A program made the position numbers and the translations under genes. Below, one piece after another: positions 8,265-16,874 of a DNA stretch of 64,000 nucleotides. This DNA is from Sphaerisporangium album (GTDB taxonomy: Bacteria; Actinomycetota; Actinomycetes; Streptosporangiales; Streptosporangiaceae). Location of the stretch: contig NZ_QOIL01000024.1 in NCBI RefSeq assembly GCF_003323745.1, forward strand, positions 85,661-149,660, written 5' to 3'. The notes beneath the pieces were generated by a model, which was not told the origin of the DNA, searched no databases, and worked only from the letters and a program-made list of their open reading frames with translations. The stretch's first letter is position 1, and every line of letters begins with the position of its first letter.

Positions 8265-10670
8265 TCACGAGGCGCCTCCCTGGATCGCGCGCCACACCCG
8301 TTCGGGAGTGCAGGGCATCGGGACGTCGCGGACGCCGTACGGGCGCAGGGCGTCGACGACGGCGTTGACGACGGCGGGCGTCGAGGCGATCGTGCCCGCC
8401 TCGCCGACGCCCTTGACCCCGAGCGGGTTGCCCGTCGCCGGGGTCTCGGTCCTGGCGGTCACGAAGTCGGGCAGGTCGGCGGCGGAGGGCAGCAGGTAGT
8501 CGGCCATCGTCGTGGTGAGCAGGTTGCCCTCGGAGTCGTAGACGGCCTCCTCGAACAGCGCCTGCGCGATGCCCTGGGCGATCCCGCCGTGCACCTGGCC
8601 CTCCACGATGAGCGGGTTGATCACCTTGCCGATGTCGTCCACGGCGACGTACGACCGGATGCTCGTGGCCCCGGTCTCGGTGTCGACCTCGACGGCGCAC
8701 AGGTGGGTGCCGTGGGGGAAGGAGAAGTCGTCGGGGTCGAAGGTCGCGTCGGAGTCCAGGCTCGCCTCGACGCCGTCCGGCAGGTCGTGCGCGCCGAACA
8801 CGGCCAGCGCGATCTCCTGGATCGTCGTGCCCGCCTCGGTGCCGCGGACCCGGAACGTGCCCTCGGAGAATTCGATGTCCTCGGCGGACGCCTCCAGCAT
8901 GTGGGCGGCGACGTGCCGTGCCTTCTCCCTGACCTTGTCGCACGCCCGGACCAGGGCGACGCCGCCGACCGCGAGCGAGCGGGAGCCGTAGGTGTCCATG
9001 CCCTTGTGGGCGATGGCCGTGTCGCCGTGCACCACGGCGACGTCCTCGAACGGCACTCCGAGCGCGTCGGCGACGATCTGGCTCCACGCGGTCTCGTGGC
9101 CCTGGCCGTGCGGGCTGACGCCGGTCACCGCCTCGACCTTGCCGGTGGGCAGCATGCGCACGGCCGCGTACTCCCAGCCGCCCGCGCCGTAGCTGAGCGA
9201 GCCCAGCACCCGGCTCGGCGCCAGGCCGCACATCTCGGTGTAGGTGGAGACGCCGATGCCGAGCTGGACGGGGTCGCGCCGGTCCCGGCGTTCGGACTGC
9301 TCGGCCCTGAGCTTGTCGTAGCCGAACAGCGCGAGCGCCTTGCGGGTCGCGGCCTCGTAGTCGCCCGAGTCGTAGGTCATGTTCGCGACCGTCGTGTACG
9401 GGAACTCGTCGCGGGTGATCCAGTTGCGCCGCCGGACCTCGATCGGGTCCAGGCCCAGCTCGGCGGCCAGCTCGTCCATCAGCCGCTCGATCGCGAACGT
9501 CGCCTCGGGACGGCCCGCGCCCCGGTAGGCGTCGGTGGGCATCTTCGTGGTGAACACGCCCGTGCAGGTGAAGTCGTAGGCGTCCATCTTGTAGATGCCG
9601 TTGAACATGAACGCGCCGAGAATCGGAATGCCCGGCGTGATCAGCATCAGGTAGGCGCCCATGTCGGCCAGCAGGTCCACGCGCAGGCCGCGCAGCCGCC
9701 CGTCGGCCTCGGCGGCGAGCGAGAGCCGCTGGATCTGGTCGCGGCCGTGGTGCACGGTGAGGTTGCCCTCCGAGCGGGACTCGGTCCACTTGACGGGCTT
9801 GCCGAGCCGCCTGGCGAGAAGGAGCAGCAGCACCTCCTCGGCCGTGACCTGGAGCTTGGAGCCGAACCCGCCGCCGACGTCGGGGGCGATCACGCGCAGT
9901 TTGTGCTCGGGGATCCCGGTCACCGTGGCCAGCATGATCCGCAGGATGTGCGGGACCTGCGTCGAGGAGTGCAGCGTGAAGGAGTCGCCGTCGGTCTGCG
10001 CCACCACCGCGCGCGGCTCCATCGCCGTGGGGATCAGCCGCTGCTGGACGAACGTCCGCTCGACCACCACGGGCGCGTCGCGGAACGCGGCGTCGATGTC
10101 GCCGGTCCCGAACTTCCAGACGTACGCGCGGTTGCCCTCCTCGTGGACGCGGGGCGCGTCGTCCTCAAGGGCGGCGTTCATGTCGACCACGGCGGGCAGC
10201 GGCTCGTAGTCGATCTCGATCGACTCCAGCGCGTCGTAGGCCCGGTACCGGTCGGTGGCGACGACGCAGGCCACGGCCTCGCCGGCGTACCGGACCTCGT
10301 CCACCGCCATCGGCGGGTGCGCGGGGACGACGATGTCCTCGGTGACGGGCCACGCGCACGGCAGGCTGCCCTGCTCGCCGGCGAGGTCGCGGCCGGTGAA
10401 CGCGGCCACGACGCCGGGCCTGTGCAGGGCGGGGGAGGCGTCCACGCGGGTGACGCGGGCGTGCGCCATCGGGCTGCGCAGGAACGCGACGTACAGCATG
10501 CCGGGGAGCTGGATGTTGTCGGTCCACCGCGTGCGCCCGGTCACCAGCCGGGCGTCCTCCTTGCGCCTGCGCGCCGCGCCGACCTCGTGTCGGTTCCGGG
10601 CGGGTTCGCCGAGTTCTCCGCTCTCGGCGATCTGGCGGGCGACGATCCCGGCGTCGAGTTCCTCGGTCAC
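8265..10670 (-). CDS. Molybdenum hydroxylase large (Mo-cofactor) subunit, form II CoxL type
   Basis: 801-residue molybdopterin-cytosine-dinucleotide subunit of the xanthine oxidase family. The GTG start at 10668-10670 overlaps the stop of the 2Fe2S gene (GTGA) and sits 5 bp after AGGAGGTGA, so longer readings of this frame are artefacts. Recognisable: GRTRWTDNIQLPGMLYVAFLRSP near the N-terminus, DVGGGFGSK, the active-site loop AYRGAGR at about residue 379, GVSPHGQGHET and the C-terminal GxGEAG (GVKGVGEAG) with the catalytic Glu. The AYRGAGR loop marks form II; true CO dehydrogenases carry AYxCSFR. So the substrate is probably an aldehyde or heteroaromatic compound, not CO. Maturation genes (coxD-F-like) are not visible nearby. 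Confidence 0.92.
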   Translation of the reverse strand: MTEELDAGIVARQIAESGELGEPARNRHEVGAARRRKEDARLVTGRTRWTDNIQLPGMLYVAFLRSPMAHARVTRVDASPALHRPGVVAAFTGRDLAGEQGSLPCAWPVTEDIVVPAHPPMAVDEVRYAGEAVACVVATDRYRAYDALESIEIDYEPLPAVVDMNAALEDDAPRVHEEGNRAYVWKFGTGDIDAAFRDAPVVVERTFVQQRLIPTAMEPRAVVAQTDGDSFTLHSSTQVPHILRIMLATVTGIPEHKLRVIAPDVGGGFGSKLQVTAEEVLLLLLARRLGKPVKWTESRSEGNLTVHHGRDQIQRLSLAAEADGRLRGLRVDLLADMGAYLMLITPGIPILGAFMFNGIYKMDAYDFTCTGVFTTKMPTDAYRGAGRPEATFAIERLMDELAAELGLDPIEVRRRNWITRDEFPYTTVANMTYDSGDYEAATRKALALFGYDKLRAEQSERRDRRDPVQLGIGVSTYTEMCGLAPSRVLGSLSYGAGGWEYAAVRMLPTGKVEAVTGVSPHGQGHETAWSQIVADALGVPFEDVAVVHGDTAIAHKGMDTYGSRSLAVGGVALVRACDKVREKARHVAAHMLEASAEDIEFSEGTFRVRGTEAGTTIQEIALAVFGAHDLPDGVEASLDSDATFDPDDFSFPHGTHLCAVEVDTETGATSIRSYVAVDDIGKVINPLIVEGQVHGGIAQGIAQALFEEAVYDSEGNLLTTTMADYLLPSAADLPDFVTARTETPATGNPLGVKGVGEAGTIASTPAVVNAVVDALRPYGVRDVPMPCTPERVWRAIQGGAS

Positions 10671-11149
10671 GTCGTCACCTCCTGGTCGCTCATGGCCCGC
10701 GCGCCGCGTCGTACGGCCTTGACGATGTTGGAGTAGCCCGTGCAGCGGCACAGGTTGCCCTCCAGGCCGTGGCGGATCGCCTCGTCCGAGGGGTCGGGGT
10801 CGTCCTTGAGCAGGTCGAGCGCGGCCATGATCATGCCGGGGGTGCAGTAGCCGCACTGGAGGGCGTGCTCCTCGTGGAAGGCGCGCTGCATGGGGTGCCA
10901 GGTGGGGCCGTCCGCCAGCCCCTCGACGGTGAGCAGCTCGCTGCCGTCGGCCTGTACGGCGAGGACGGAGCAGCTCTTCACGCTCCTGCCGTCCATCATG
11001 ATCGTGCAGGCGCCGCAGTTGCTCGTGTCGCAGCCGACCGGGGTGCCGATCTTGCCGAGCCGATCGCGCAGCAGGTGGACGAGGAGCAGGCGCGGCTCCA
11101 CTTCCTCCTCGTGGGCGACGCCGTCGACGGTGACGGTGATGCGGGTCAT
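10667..11149 (-). CDS. Molybdenum hydroxylase 2Fe-2S (small) subunit, CoxS-like
   Basis: 160-residue iron-sulfur subunit carrying two [2Fe-2S] clusters. The plant-ferredoxin-type cluster uses C40, C45, C48 and C60 (CDTSNCGAC...C); the second, characteristic of this family, uses CGYC and CRC in the C-terminal helical domain ([19 protein letters not shown]). The ATG at 11149 is preceded by GGAGGAG at ideal distance, and the protein begins [10 protein letters not shown] as usual; an in-frame extension upstream is not needed. First gene of the small-large-medium operon; its stop overlaps the start of the large subunit. Confidence 0.93.
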   Translation of the reverse strand: MTRITVTVDGVAHEEEVEPRLLLVHLLRDRLGKIGTPVGCDTSNCGACTIMMDGRSVKSCSVLAVQADGSELLTVEGLADGPTWHPMQRAFHEEHALQCGYCTPGMIMAALDLLKDDPDPSDEAIRHGLEGNLCRCTGYSNIVKAVRRGARAMSDQEVTT

Positions 11150-11386
11150 CGCTCCTCCAAGCACGCGGGCCGGACGTCCATCGCCGTGCGCCGGACTGTG
11201 CGCCCCTCGCGGGAGGCGGCCCGCCGTGGGGTGCCCAGAGGTCACACGGTGGCGAGCGCACTGACAATGATTTCACGTAGTGAGAGCCGACAAGAGCGAA
11301 CGTACGCCCCTGAGGTGCACGGTCAACCCCCAGGGCACTTCGGCGCGCCGTCGGTCCGGCCGCGTCGCTTCCGTGTCCTCCGGCGG
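11150..11386. promoter_or_regulatory. Leader/promoter region of the molybdenum hydroxylase operon
   Basis: About 240 bp between the first codon of the 2Fe2S gene and the repeat array upstream of it. It has no coding signature. It includes a less G+C-rich patch near 11265-11300 (CACTGACAATGATTTCACGTAGTGAGAG) that is the most promoter-like part, but no clean -35/-10 pair can be assigned by eye. Confidence 0.4.
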
Positions 11387-11513
11387 CGGACGGTGATCCG
11401 GGGGCACGGACGGTCATCCGATGGCGCGGACGGTCGCTCTCCGAGGGCGCGGACGGTCGTTCCGGGGCTGCGGACGGTCGTTCCGAGGGCGGCGGGGCGG
11501 TCATTCGAGGGGG
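11387..11513. repeat. Six imperfect 20-23 bp tandem repeats (CGGACGGTCGTTCCGRGGG)
   Basis: Units begin at about 11387, 11407, 11427, 11450, 11471 and 11493, each a variant of CGGACGGTCgTTCCGaGGGcg. The CGGA...TCCG ends of each unit are inverted. The last unit overlaps the 3' end of the DUF1348 gene. The array lies about 240-360 bp upstream of the molybdenum hydroxylase operon and could be a set of regulator sites or simply slipped-strand expansion. Confidence 0.65.
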
Positions 11514-11953
11514 AACGGACGGCCCAGTTCGGCCGGCGGCCGGGGGCCGAAGATACGGCGGTCGGTCTCCTCGATCGGCAGGTCGTTGATGCTGGCCTCG
11601 CGCCGCCGCATCAGGCCGGCCTCGTCGAACTCCCACAGCTCGTTGCCGTAACTGCGCCACCACTGCCCGTCCGCGTCGTGGCACTCGTACTGGAACCGGA
11701 CGGCGATGCGGTCGCCGGTGAAGGCCCACAGCTCCTTGCGCAGCGCGTAGTCGAGCTCCCTGGCCCACTTGCGGGCGAGGAACCGGGTGATCTCCTCGCG
11801 GCCGGTCACGAACTCCGACCGGTTGCGCCACACCGAGTCCGGCGTGTAGGCGAGGGCCACGCGGTGCGGATCGCGGGTGTTCCACGCGTCTTCGGCCGTC
11901 TGGACCTTCGCCCGCGCGGAGTCCTCCGTGAACGGCGGCGTGATCGAGGTCAT
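11501..11953 (-). CDS. NTF2/SnoaL-like protein, DUF1348 family
   Basis: 150-residue protein that matches the DUF1348 (nuclear transport factor 2-like) family over its full length: [24 protein letters not shown] at the start, [13 protein letters not shown], a [14 protein letters not shown] segment and a C-terminal [12 protein letters not shown]. The fold is a cone-shaped alpha+beta barrel with a hydrophobic pocket; no enzyme activity is established for this subfamily. No membrane or export signal. It stands between the molybdenum hydroxylase operon and the PspC membrane protein, on the same strand, but with about 350 bp to the former, so it is likely transcribed separately. Confidence 0.85.
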   Translation of the reverse strand: MTSITPPFTEDSARAKVQTAEDAWNTRDPHRVALAYTPDSVWRNRSEFVTGREEITRFLARKWARELDYALRKELWAFTGDRIAVRFQYECHDADGQWWRSYGNELWEFDEAGLMRRREASINDLPIEETDRRIFGPRPPAELGRPFPLE

Positions 11954-12089
11954 CGCGGATCCTCCCAGGTCGGACGGGCCATGGCCTGGGCATACCCACG
12001 AGCGCGGCGCCCTCCCCAGTCCACGATCTCCCGCAGCCCGCGCTCGATCTCGAAGCAGGCGGGCGCGGCGCCTCGCGGGGGCGGGGCCG

Positions 12090-12281
12090 TCAGCGCTTGC
12101 GCACCGCCTTGGCGATGATCGCCACGAACCCGGCGAAACCCAGCCCGACCAGCAGGATCAGCGCCATCAGCAACACGTCCGGCGGCGGCCCGGTGAGGTA
12201 GCGGACGCCGACGCCCACGAACAGCAGGCCGCACAGCAGCGACAGCCAGTCGGTCCTATGCCGCACGGTGCACCTCGACAT
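12090..12281 (-). CDS. Small two-helix membrane protein
   Basis: 63 residues: a short basic N-terminus (RHRTDW), a first hydrophobic helix ([15 protein letters not shown]), a short PPPD turn, a second helix ([20 protein letters not shown]) and a basic tail KAVRKR. It overlaps the 3' end of the PspC/toast-rack gene by 26 bp if the ATG at 12281 is used, or by 11 bp with the GTG at 12266 (starting VRHRTDW); I cannot decide between them. Overlap implies co-expression with the PspC protein. Unknown family; it is probably an accessory of the envelope-stress locus. The 136 bp downstream hold nothing I recognise. Confidence 0.6.
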   Translation of the reverse strand: MSRCTVRHRTDWLSLLCGLLFVGVGVRYLTGPPPDVLLMALILLVGLGFAGFVAIIAKAVRKR

Positions 12282-13941
12282 CGCCGATGCCGGCCTTGAC
12301 GTGCAGCTCGATCACGGCCGGGGCGCCCGTGGGCGTCACGTCCGGCTCAAGGATCTTGTCGTGGTGGACGTCCGTCCCGCCCTGCACCGCGTGCTCGATC
12401 TTGACGTCGCCGAGCTTGGTGTAGCCGAACACCTTGACGCGGGCCGTGGCCGGGACGATCACCTTCAGCTCGCCGATCGACACCGACGCGTCGAAGCGGG
12501 TGTACGACCCGGGGGCGAACTTGGTGTCGCTGAGGTCGAGCGTGCCGTCGCCGATGCCCACCGCGTAGGCGCGGACGGCCTGGGAGCTGTCCAGCGGCTC
12601 CCAGGTGTAGCTGCCGATCTTCTTCGGAATACCGTTCACCGTCGACCCCGCCACCAGGAGAATTGACATCAGTGTGCCGGTCGCCACGAGGCCCGCGCCC
12701 CGGCCGAACCACGTCGCCACGAGAAGCCCGGCGCCGATCGTGATGAGCACGGCGGCGCCGACCACAGGGAAGTTGAGCGTGCTGGAGGACGACTGCGTGG
12801 CCACCATGATCCCTCCGACCACGAACGCGGCGAATACCGTTATGCCGCCGATGAAAGACTTCGGGCGCTTGGGCCGGGCCGGGGCCGTCGCGGCGCGCCT
12901 GGTGTAGCCCCAGTCGTGCGGTTCGTACGCCTGCGGCGGACCGTACGCGCCAAGGGAGCCGGTGGAGCCGTACGCGCTGTGCGCGCGCTGGGAGCTGTAC
13001 GGGCCGCGCGGGGCGAAGGGCTCGCCCGAGGAGTCGAACCCGCCGCCGCGCGCCTCACGGGCCAGGTCGGACAGGCGGCGGTACTCCGGCTCGGGCCGCT
13101 CATAGGCCTGCCCCGCGCCGGGGGCGGCCTGCCGGGGGTCGGCGGGGGCGTCCGAGGGCGGCGGGTAGTCCGGGGGCGCGTCCACGGGAGTGTCCGCGGG
13201 ACCGGCCGCCGCGCCGGGAGCGTCCATGGGGCCGGCTGCCGGGCCGGGAGCGTCCATGGGGCCGGCCGTCGTGCCGGGAGCGTACGCCGGGCCGGCCGTC
13301 GTGCCGGACGCGGTGGACCGCGCCTGTTCCGGCGTGTCCTGCCGCCCGAAGGTCCGCCCGAAGTTCTGGGTGAAGCTCTGCGCGAGGTTCTGGGCGAGGT
13401 TGTGCGCGTACGCGCCCGCGTCCTGCGGTCCGTGCGCCCAGGGGCCGGGCACCGGCTCGACGCCGCGCCGGCCCTTCACCCGCTCGGGCAGGCTCTTGGT
13501 GACGGCCAGCAGGTCCACGCCCCTGCCGTGCGCGGCCAGCAGCGCGATCGCGAGCAGGGTGCCGACGGCGATGGTCGAGGTGCCGATGCCGTCCGCCGCC
13601 ACGTTGATCACCAGGCCGAGCGCCAGGATCGCGGCCAGGATCGCCATGACGGTGTCGGCGTCGAAGACGCGGCGGCTCCACTGCTCGACGTAGCCGGGGC
13701 CGCCGTTGGAGTTCCGCATGAGCAGGAAGGCCGCGACGTACAGCATGATGCCGATGCCGGACCCGACGACCAGCACGGCGAAGCCCACCCGGAAGATCAC
13801 CGGGTCCATTCCCACGTAGCGGCCGAGCCCGGCGCACACACCTGTGAGCATCCGTCCCTCGTCGCTACGCTGGAGCACGCGCGGCTCGTCCGGGGCCTCC
13901 TCCGGTTCGTGCGTCGTGCCGGCACTGCCTGCTTCGGTCAT
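12256..13941 (-). CDS. PspC-domain membrane protein with C-terminal LiaF/toast-rack-type domain
   Basis: 561 residues. The PspC domain is at about 20-85 (LQRSDEGRMLTGVCAGLGRYVGMDP... with a long hydrophobic helix). Two more hydrophobic segments follow (about 95-150), then about 200 residues of Ala/Pro/Gly-rich cytoplasmic linker with repeated PGTTAGPMDAPG-like units, then four short membrane segments (about 350-455) and a C-terminal beta-rich domain resembling LiaF/DUF4097-type toast-rack repeats (GDGTLDLSD, FDASVSIGELKVIVP, VKVFGYTKLGDVKIE). Divergent from a PspC sensor kinase and its regulator, a common actinobacterial pairing for envelope stress. ATG is followed by an acidic 25-residue N-terminus. 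Confidence 0.85.
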   Translation of the reverse strand: MTEAGSAGTTHEPEEAPDEPRVLQRSDEGRMLTGVCAGLGRYVGMDPVIFRVGFAVLVVGSGIGIMLYVAAFLLMRNSNGGPGYVEQWSRRVFDADTVMAILAAILALGLVINVAADGIGTSTIAVGTLLAIALLAAHGRGVDLLAVTKSLPERVKGRRGVEPVPGPWAHGPQDAGAYAHNLAQNLAQSFTQNFGRTFGRQDTPEQARSTASGTTAGPAYAPGTTAGPMDAPGPAAGPMDAPGAAAGPADTPVDAPPDYPPPSDAPADPRQAAPGAGQAYERPEPEYRRLSDLAREARGGGFDSSGEPFAPRGPYSSQRAHSAYGSTGSLGAYGPPQAYEPHDWGYTRRAATAPARPKRPKSFIGGITVFAAFVVGGIMVATQSSSSTLNFPVVGAAVLITIGAGLLVATWFGRGAGLVATGTLMSILLVAGSTVNGIPKKIGSYTWEPLDSSQAVRAYAVGIGDGTLDLSDTKFAPGSYTRFDASVSIGELKVIVPATARVKVFGYTKLGDVKIEHAVQGGTDVHHDKILEPDVTPTGAPAVIELHVKAGIGDVEVHRAA

Positions 13942-14074
13942 GGAACCATCGTGGCCGCCGCGACCTCCGGCTCACCATCCGGGGAACCCCTGACTCGTCC
14001 CGGACCCCTCAGGGCAGGAGTCAGGGAGCGCCCTGATGCGTGCCGGCCCTTCCACGTGTGACGATGCTCGAGAG
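13942..14074. promoter_or_regulatory. Divergent promoter region of the PspC locus
   Basis: 133 bp between two divergent PspC-domain genes. It must contain both promoters. It carries CCCTGA- and CAGGAGTCAGGGAGCGCCCTGA-type sequence, with an AGGGG/CCCCT dyad around 13985-14035, but I cannot assign precise operator or -10 elements. Confidence 0.35.
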
Positions 14075-14446
14075 ATGTCTGAGACCCCCACCCTTCCCGA
14101 GGCCTACCCTCGCTTGATCCGCCCGCTGCGCGGCCGGGTCGTCGCGGGCGTCGCCCAAGGAGCCGCGGCCCAGCTCAACCTGGACCCTGTCGTGCTGCGG
14201 CTCGCGTTCGTGCTGCTCAGCGTCCTGGACGGGCTCGGCGTCCTCGCGTACGCCGCCCTGTGGATGTTCACCCCCCGCGAGCCGATGCCCGCCGGCGAGC
14301 CGCCGAGCCGCGACTGGGGCCAGGCGACCGCGTACGGCGTGCTGGGCATCGCCCTGACGTCCTTCGGCTGGCTCACGGGCGCGTCCACCGGCGGGGTCGG
14401 CACCTGGTCGATCGCCGTGGGCGGCATCGGCACGCTGATCCTCTGA
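14075..14446 (+). pseudogene. PspC-domain sensor kinase, N-terminal part, ended by an in-frame TGA
   Basis: Encodes the N-terminal third of a PspC-type histidine kinase: PspC domain (residues 10-70: LIRPLRGRVVAGVAQGAAAQLNLDP, then a membrane helix) and one further hydrophobic segment, ending GGIGTLIL-stop. The frame is open again directly after the TGA (14444-14446) and continues in register as QQADPGRRQRW into the kinase half at 14480. In homologues I remember, this position is Trp (LW-x-QAD...RW), so TGG to TGA is the simplest explanation. Alternatives: sequencing error, leaky UGA readthrough, or a truly split protein with the second half started at ATG 14480. Confidence 0.7.
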
Positions 14447-14479
14447 CAGCAGGCCGACCCCGGCCGGCGCCAGCGCTGG

Positions 14480-15265
14480 ATGACCGACGCCGTCCGGCAG
14501 GTGCGCAGCTCCTGGATCCGCACGGGCATCGGCCTGGTGCTGGTGGTGATCGGCGCGATCGGCTTCCTGGCCGCCCAGGGCAAGCTGGCCGAGGCCCGTC
14601 CCGGGCTGGTGTTCACGGCCGTCGTCGTCGGGGGCATCGGGCTGATCGCCGCGCCCTGGCTGACCGGCCTGTGGAAGGAGCTCCAGAAGGAGCGCAGGGA
14701 GCGCATCCGCCAGGAGGAGCGCGCCGAGATGGCCGCGCACGTCCACGACTCCGTCCTGCACACGCTCACGCTGATCCAGCGCAGCGCGCAGGACCCGTTC
14801 GAGGTCACGCGCCTGGCCCGCTCGCAGGAGCGCGAGCTGCGCAACTGGCTCTACCAGCCCAAGGCCGACGCCGACGCGACCATCGCGGCGGCGGTGCGCC
14901 GGGCGGCGGCCGAGATCGAGGACGAGCACGGCATCCCCATCGAGATCGTCTGCGTGGGTGACTGCGACCTGGACGACGGGCTGCGCGCCATGTTGCAGGC
15001 GGCCCGGCAGGCGATGGTCAACGCGGCGAAATACGCTGAGGCGTCGGTCATATCGGTCTATGTCGAGGTGGAGGCGGAGGAGGTCACGGTGTTCGTCAGG
15101 GATCGCGGCAAGGGGTTCACCATGGACGACGTTCCCGAGGACCGCATGGGCATCCGCCAGTCGATCATCGGCCGCATGGAGCGCCATGGCGGCAGCGCGC
15201 GGGTGAAGACCGAGCCCGGCGACGGAACCGAGGTAATGCTGACGATGAAGCGGGAGAAATCGTGA
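14480..15265 (+). CDS. Histidine kinase half of the interrupted PspC sensor kinase
   Basis: Same frame as the preceding fragment, from the first ATG after the TGA. It contains two membrane helices (about 14-35 and 45-60), the HisKA_3-type dimerisation/phosphoacceptor box HVHDSVLHTL with the phospho-His followed by Asp, and a HATPase_c domain: N box QAMVNAAKYA, G1 box DRGKGF, G2 region GIRQSII and GDGTEVML at the end. The next gene, a LuxR-type response regulator, starts 38 bp downstream, so this is its likely partner. No good ribosome binding site is seen before the ATG at 14480 (GGCGCCAGCGCTGG), which argues for one original gene of about 396 codons. Confidence 0.75.
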   Translation: MTDAVRQVRSSWIRTGIGLVLVVIGAIGFLAAQGKLAEARPGLVFTAVVVGGIGLIAAPWLTGLWKELQKERRERIRQEERAEMAAHVHDSVLHTLTLIQRSAQDPFEVTRLARSQERELRNWLYQPKADADATIAAAVRRAAAEIEDEHGIPIEIVCVGDCDLDDGLRAMLQAARQAMVNAAKYAEASVISVYVEVEAEEVTVFVRDRGKGFTMDDVPEDRMGIRQSIIGRMERHGGSARVKTEPGDGTEVMLTMKREKS

Positions 15266-15302
15266 TCTGCGATCCGACCCGGTGCGCGAGGGAGCTGTGA
15301 CG

Positions 15303-15935
15303 ATGGTCAAGGTACTGATCGTGGACGACCACCGGCTCTTCCGGTCGGGCGTCCGCGCCGAGCTGGGCCCGCAGATCGAGGTGGTCGGCGAGGCCGAGGA
15401 CGTCGAGTCGGCCGTCGGCGCCATCGATTCCCTCAAGCCCGACGTGGTCCTGCTCGACGTCCACATGCCCGGGGGTGGCGGCCAGGAGGTCCTGCGCCGG
15501 GTGCTCGGCTCGGGGTCCCAGGTCCGTTTCCTGGCGCTTTCGGTGTCGGACGCCGCCGAGGACGTGATCGGAGTGATCCGCGGCGGCGCGCGGGGTTACG
15601 TCACCAAGACGATCAGCGGCAGGGAGCTGACCGACGCGATCGTCCGGGTCTCGGAGGGCGACGCGGTCTTCTCGCCGCGGCTCGCCGGGTTCGTCCTGGA
15701 CGCCTTCGCCTCCACCGAGGCGCCGTCCATCGACCCCGAGCTGGACTCGCTGACCTCGCGCGAGCGGGAGGTGCTGCGCCTGATCGCCCGGGGTTACGCC
15801 TACAAGGAGATCGCCAAGGAGCTGTTCATCTCGGTGAAGACGGTGGAGACCCACGTCTCGTCCGTCCTGCGCAAACTTCAGCTCTCCAACCGGCACGAGC
15901 TGTCTCGCTGGGCTACGGCGCGTCGTCTCGTGTGA
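15303..15935 (+). CDS. NarL/LuxR-family response regulator
   Basis: 210 residues. Receiver domain at 1-120 with acidic pocket D8/D9, phosphoacceptor D52 (VVLLDVHMP), Ser/Thr switch (LALSVSD) and Lys (YVTKTIS). The C-terminal LuxR/GerE helix-turn-helix is at about 145-205 (LTSREREVLRLIARGYAYKEIAKEL, VKTVETHVSSVLRKL). I start at the ATG (protein begins MVKVLIVDDH) rather than at an in-frame ATG seven codons upstream. It is the second gene after the PspC kinase and the probable regulator of the divergent PspC/toast-rack gene. If the kinase is inactive because of the TGA, this regulator is orphaned or must depend on another phosphodonor. Confidence 0.92.
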   Translation: MVKVLIVDDHRLFRSGVRAELGPQIEVVGEAEDVESAVGAIDSLKPDVVLLDVHMPGGGGQEVLRRVLGSGSQVRFLALSVSDAAEDVIGVIRGGARGYVTKTISGRELTDAIVRVSEGDAVFSPRLAGFVLDAFASTEAPSIDPELDSLTSREREVLRLIARGYAYKEIAKELFISVKTVETHVSSVLRKLQLSNRHELSRWATARRLV

Positions 15936-15979
15936 GGACGGCGCGCGGGCGCGGCGGGTCGGCCAGGATGGGATATGTG

Positions 15980-16678
15980 ATGCGCCGCACCATCCTCCCG
16001 TTCCTTCCGTTGTTTCTCGCCGCGCTGCTCGCCGCCGGCTGCGGCTCCGCCGGCCCCGTCCCGGACTCCGGCACCACCGGAGACGCCGAGCCCCGCCCCG
16101 CGTCCTCCTCGCCCAGCCGCTCCCTCGGGCAGAGCTTCGAGGAGGACGTGCAGCTCGCGCGCACGCTCACCGAGCGGTTCTGGCAGGGGAGGTTCGAGGC
16201 CGCGGGCCGGGCCTACCGGCCGATCCAGGCCTTCGAGGCGTACTCCGGCGAGGACGGCCCGGCCTGCGGCGACCAGCCGGCCGTGCCCGACAACGCCTTC
16301 TACTGCCCGATCGGGCACTTCGTCGCCTACGACGAGGCGTGGATGCGCAAGCTGTACGAGAACGGCGGCGACGGCGCGGTGTACGTGATCGTCCCGCACG
16401 AGCTGGGCCACGCCGTCCAGGCTCAGCTCATGAGCGACTTCACCCTCAACGTCCAGCGCGAGCTCCAGGCCGACTGCTACGCCGGGGGCGCGCTGGCCGG
16501 CATGATCCAGGCCGGGGAGATCGAGGCCGAGCCGGGCGACGACGAGGAACTGCTCGCCAACCTCGCCGCCGCCGGCGACCCGACCGACGAGTGGCTGCGG
16601 CCCGACGCCCACGGCACCCCCGCCCAGCGCCAGCAGTCCTTCGCCGACGGGTTCAACAACGGCGTCGACGCGTGCTGA
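15980..16678 (+). CDS. Neutral zinc metallopeptidase lipoprotein (YpfJ-like)
   Basis: 232 residues. Type II signal peptide with lipobox LLAAGC (Cys21), a Pro/Ser-rich linker to about 60, then a domain of the YpfJ/neutral zinc metallopeptidase family: FYCPIGHFVAYDE, the HExxH motif HELGHAVQ with H140, E141 and H144, and QRELQADCYAGGALAG, where the Glu/Asp supplies the third ligand in this family. The C-terminus holds AQRQQSFADGFNNG. I prefer the ATG giving MRRTILPF (AGGATGGG about 8 bp upstream); an in-frame ATG four codons earlier is possible. Outer-face, membrane-anchored. A GC-rich dyad (about 16700-16735) follows and may terminate transcription. Confidence 0.87.
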   Translation: MRRTILPFLPLFLAALLAAGCGSAGPVPDSGTTGDAEPRPASSSPSRSLGQSFEEDVQLARTLTERFWQGRFEAAGRAYRPIQAFEAYSGEDGPACGDQPAVPDNAFYCPIGHFVAYDEAWMRKLYENGGDGAVYVIVPHELGHAVQAQLMSDFTLNVQRELQADCYAGGALAGMIQAGEIEAEPGDDEELLANLAAAGDPTDEWLRPDAHGTPAQRQQSFADGFNNGVDAC

Positions 16679-16874
16679 CACGCGCCTCGCGTACACGTGG
16701 CGGTGATCCGCCGACCGGGCGGATCCGCCTGGAGGTGGATGTGCCGCCATCAGCGGGCCCGTAGTCTGGCGCTCTGACACGCGGTCCGCGACGCCGGGCC
16801 GCCAAGGGGGCCGGTAGGGGAGACGACGCACGCGGGGGTCACCAGCGGGGGCCGCGCGGGCCGGGAGGTGGTTC

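Noticed and set aside
8265..10670. Annotation as aerobic CO dehydrogenase large subunit
   Set aside because: Active-site loop is AYRGAGR, not the AYxCSFR of true CO dehydrogenases.
8118..10736. 872-codon open frame on the plus strand opposite the molybdenum hydroxylase large subunit
   Set aside because: No recognisable family, composition typical of an antisense shadow.
10671..11999. Upstream extension of the large-subunit frame to about 1244 codons
   Set aside because: It reads through the 2Fe2S gene in the wrong frame; the GTG with AGGAGGTGA at 10670 gives the normal family length.
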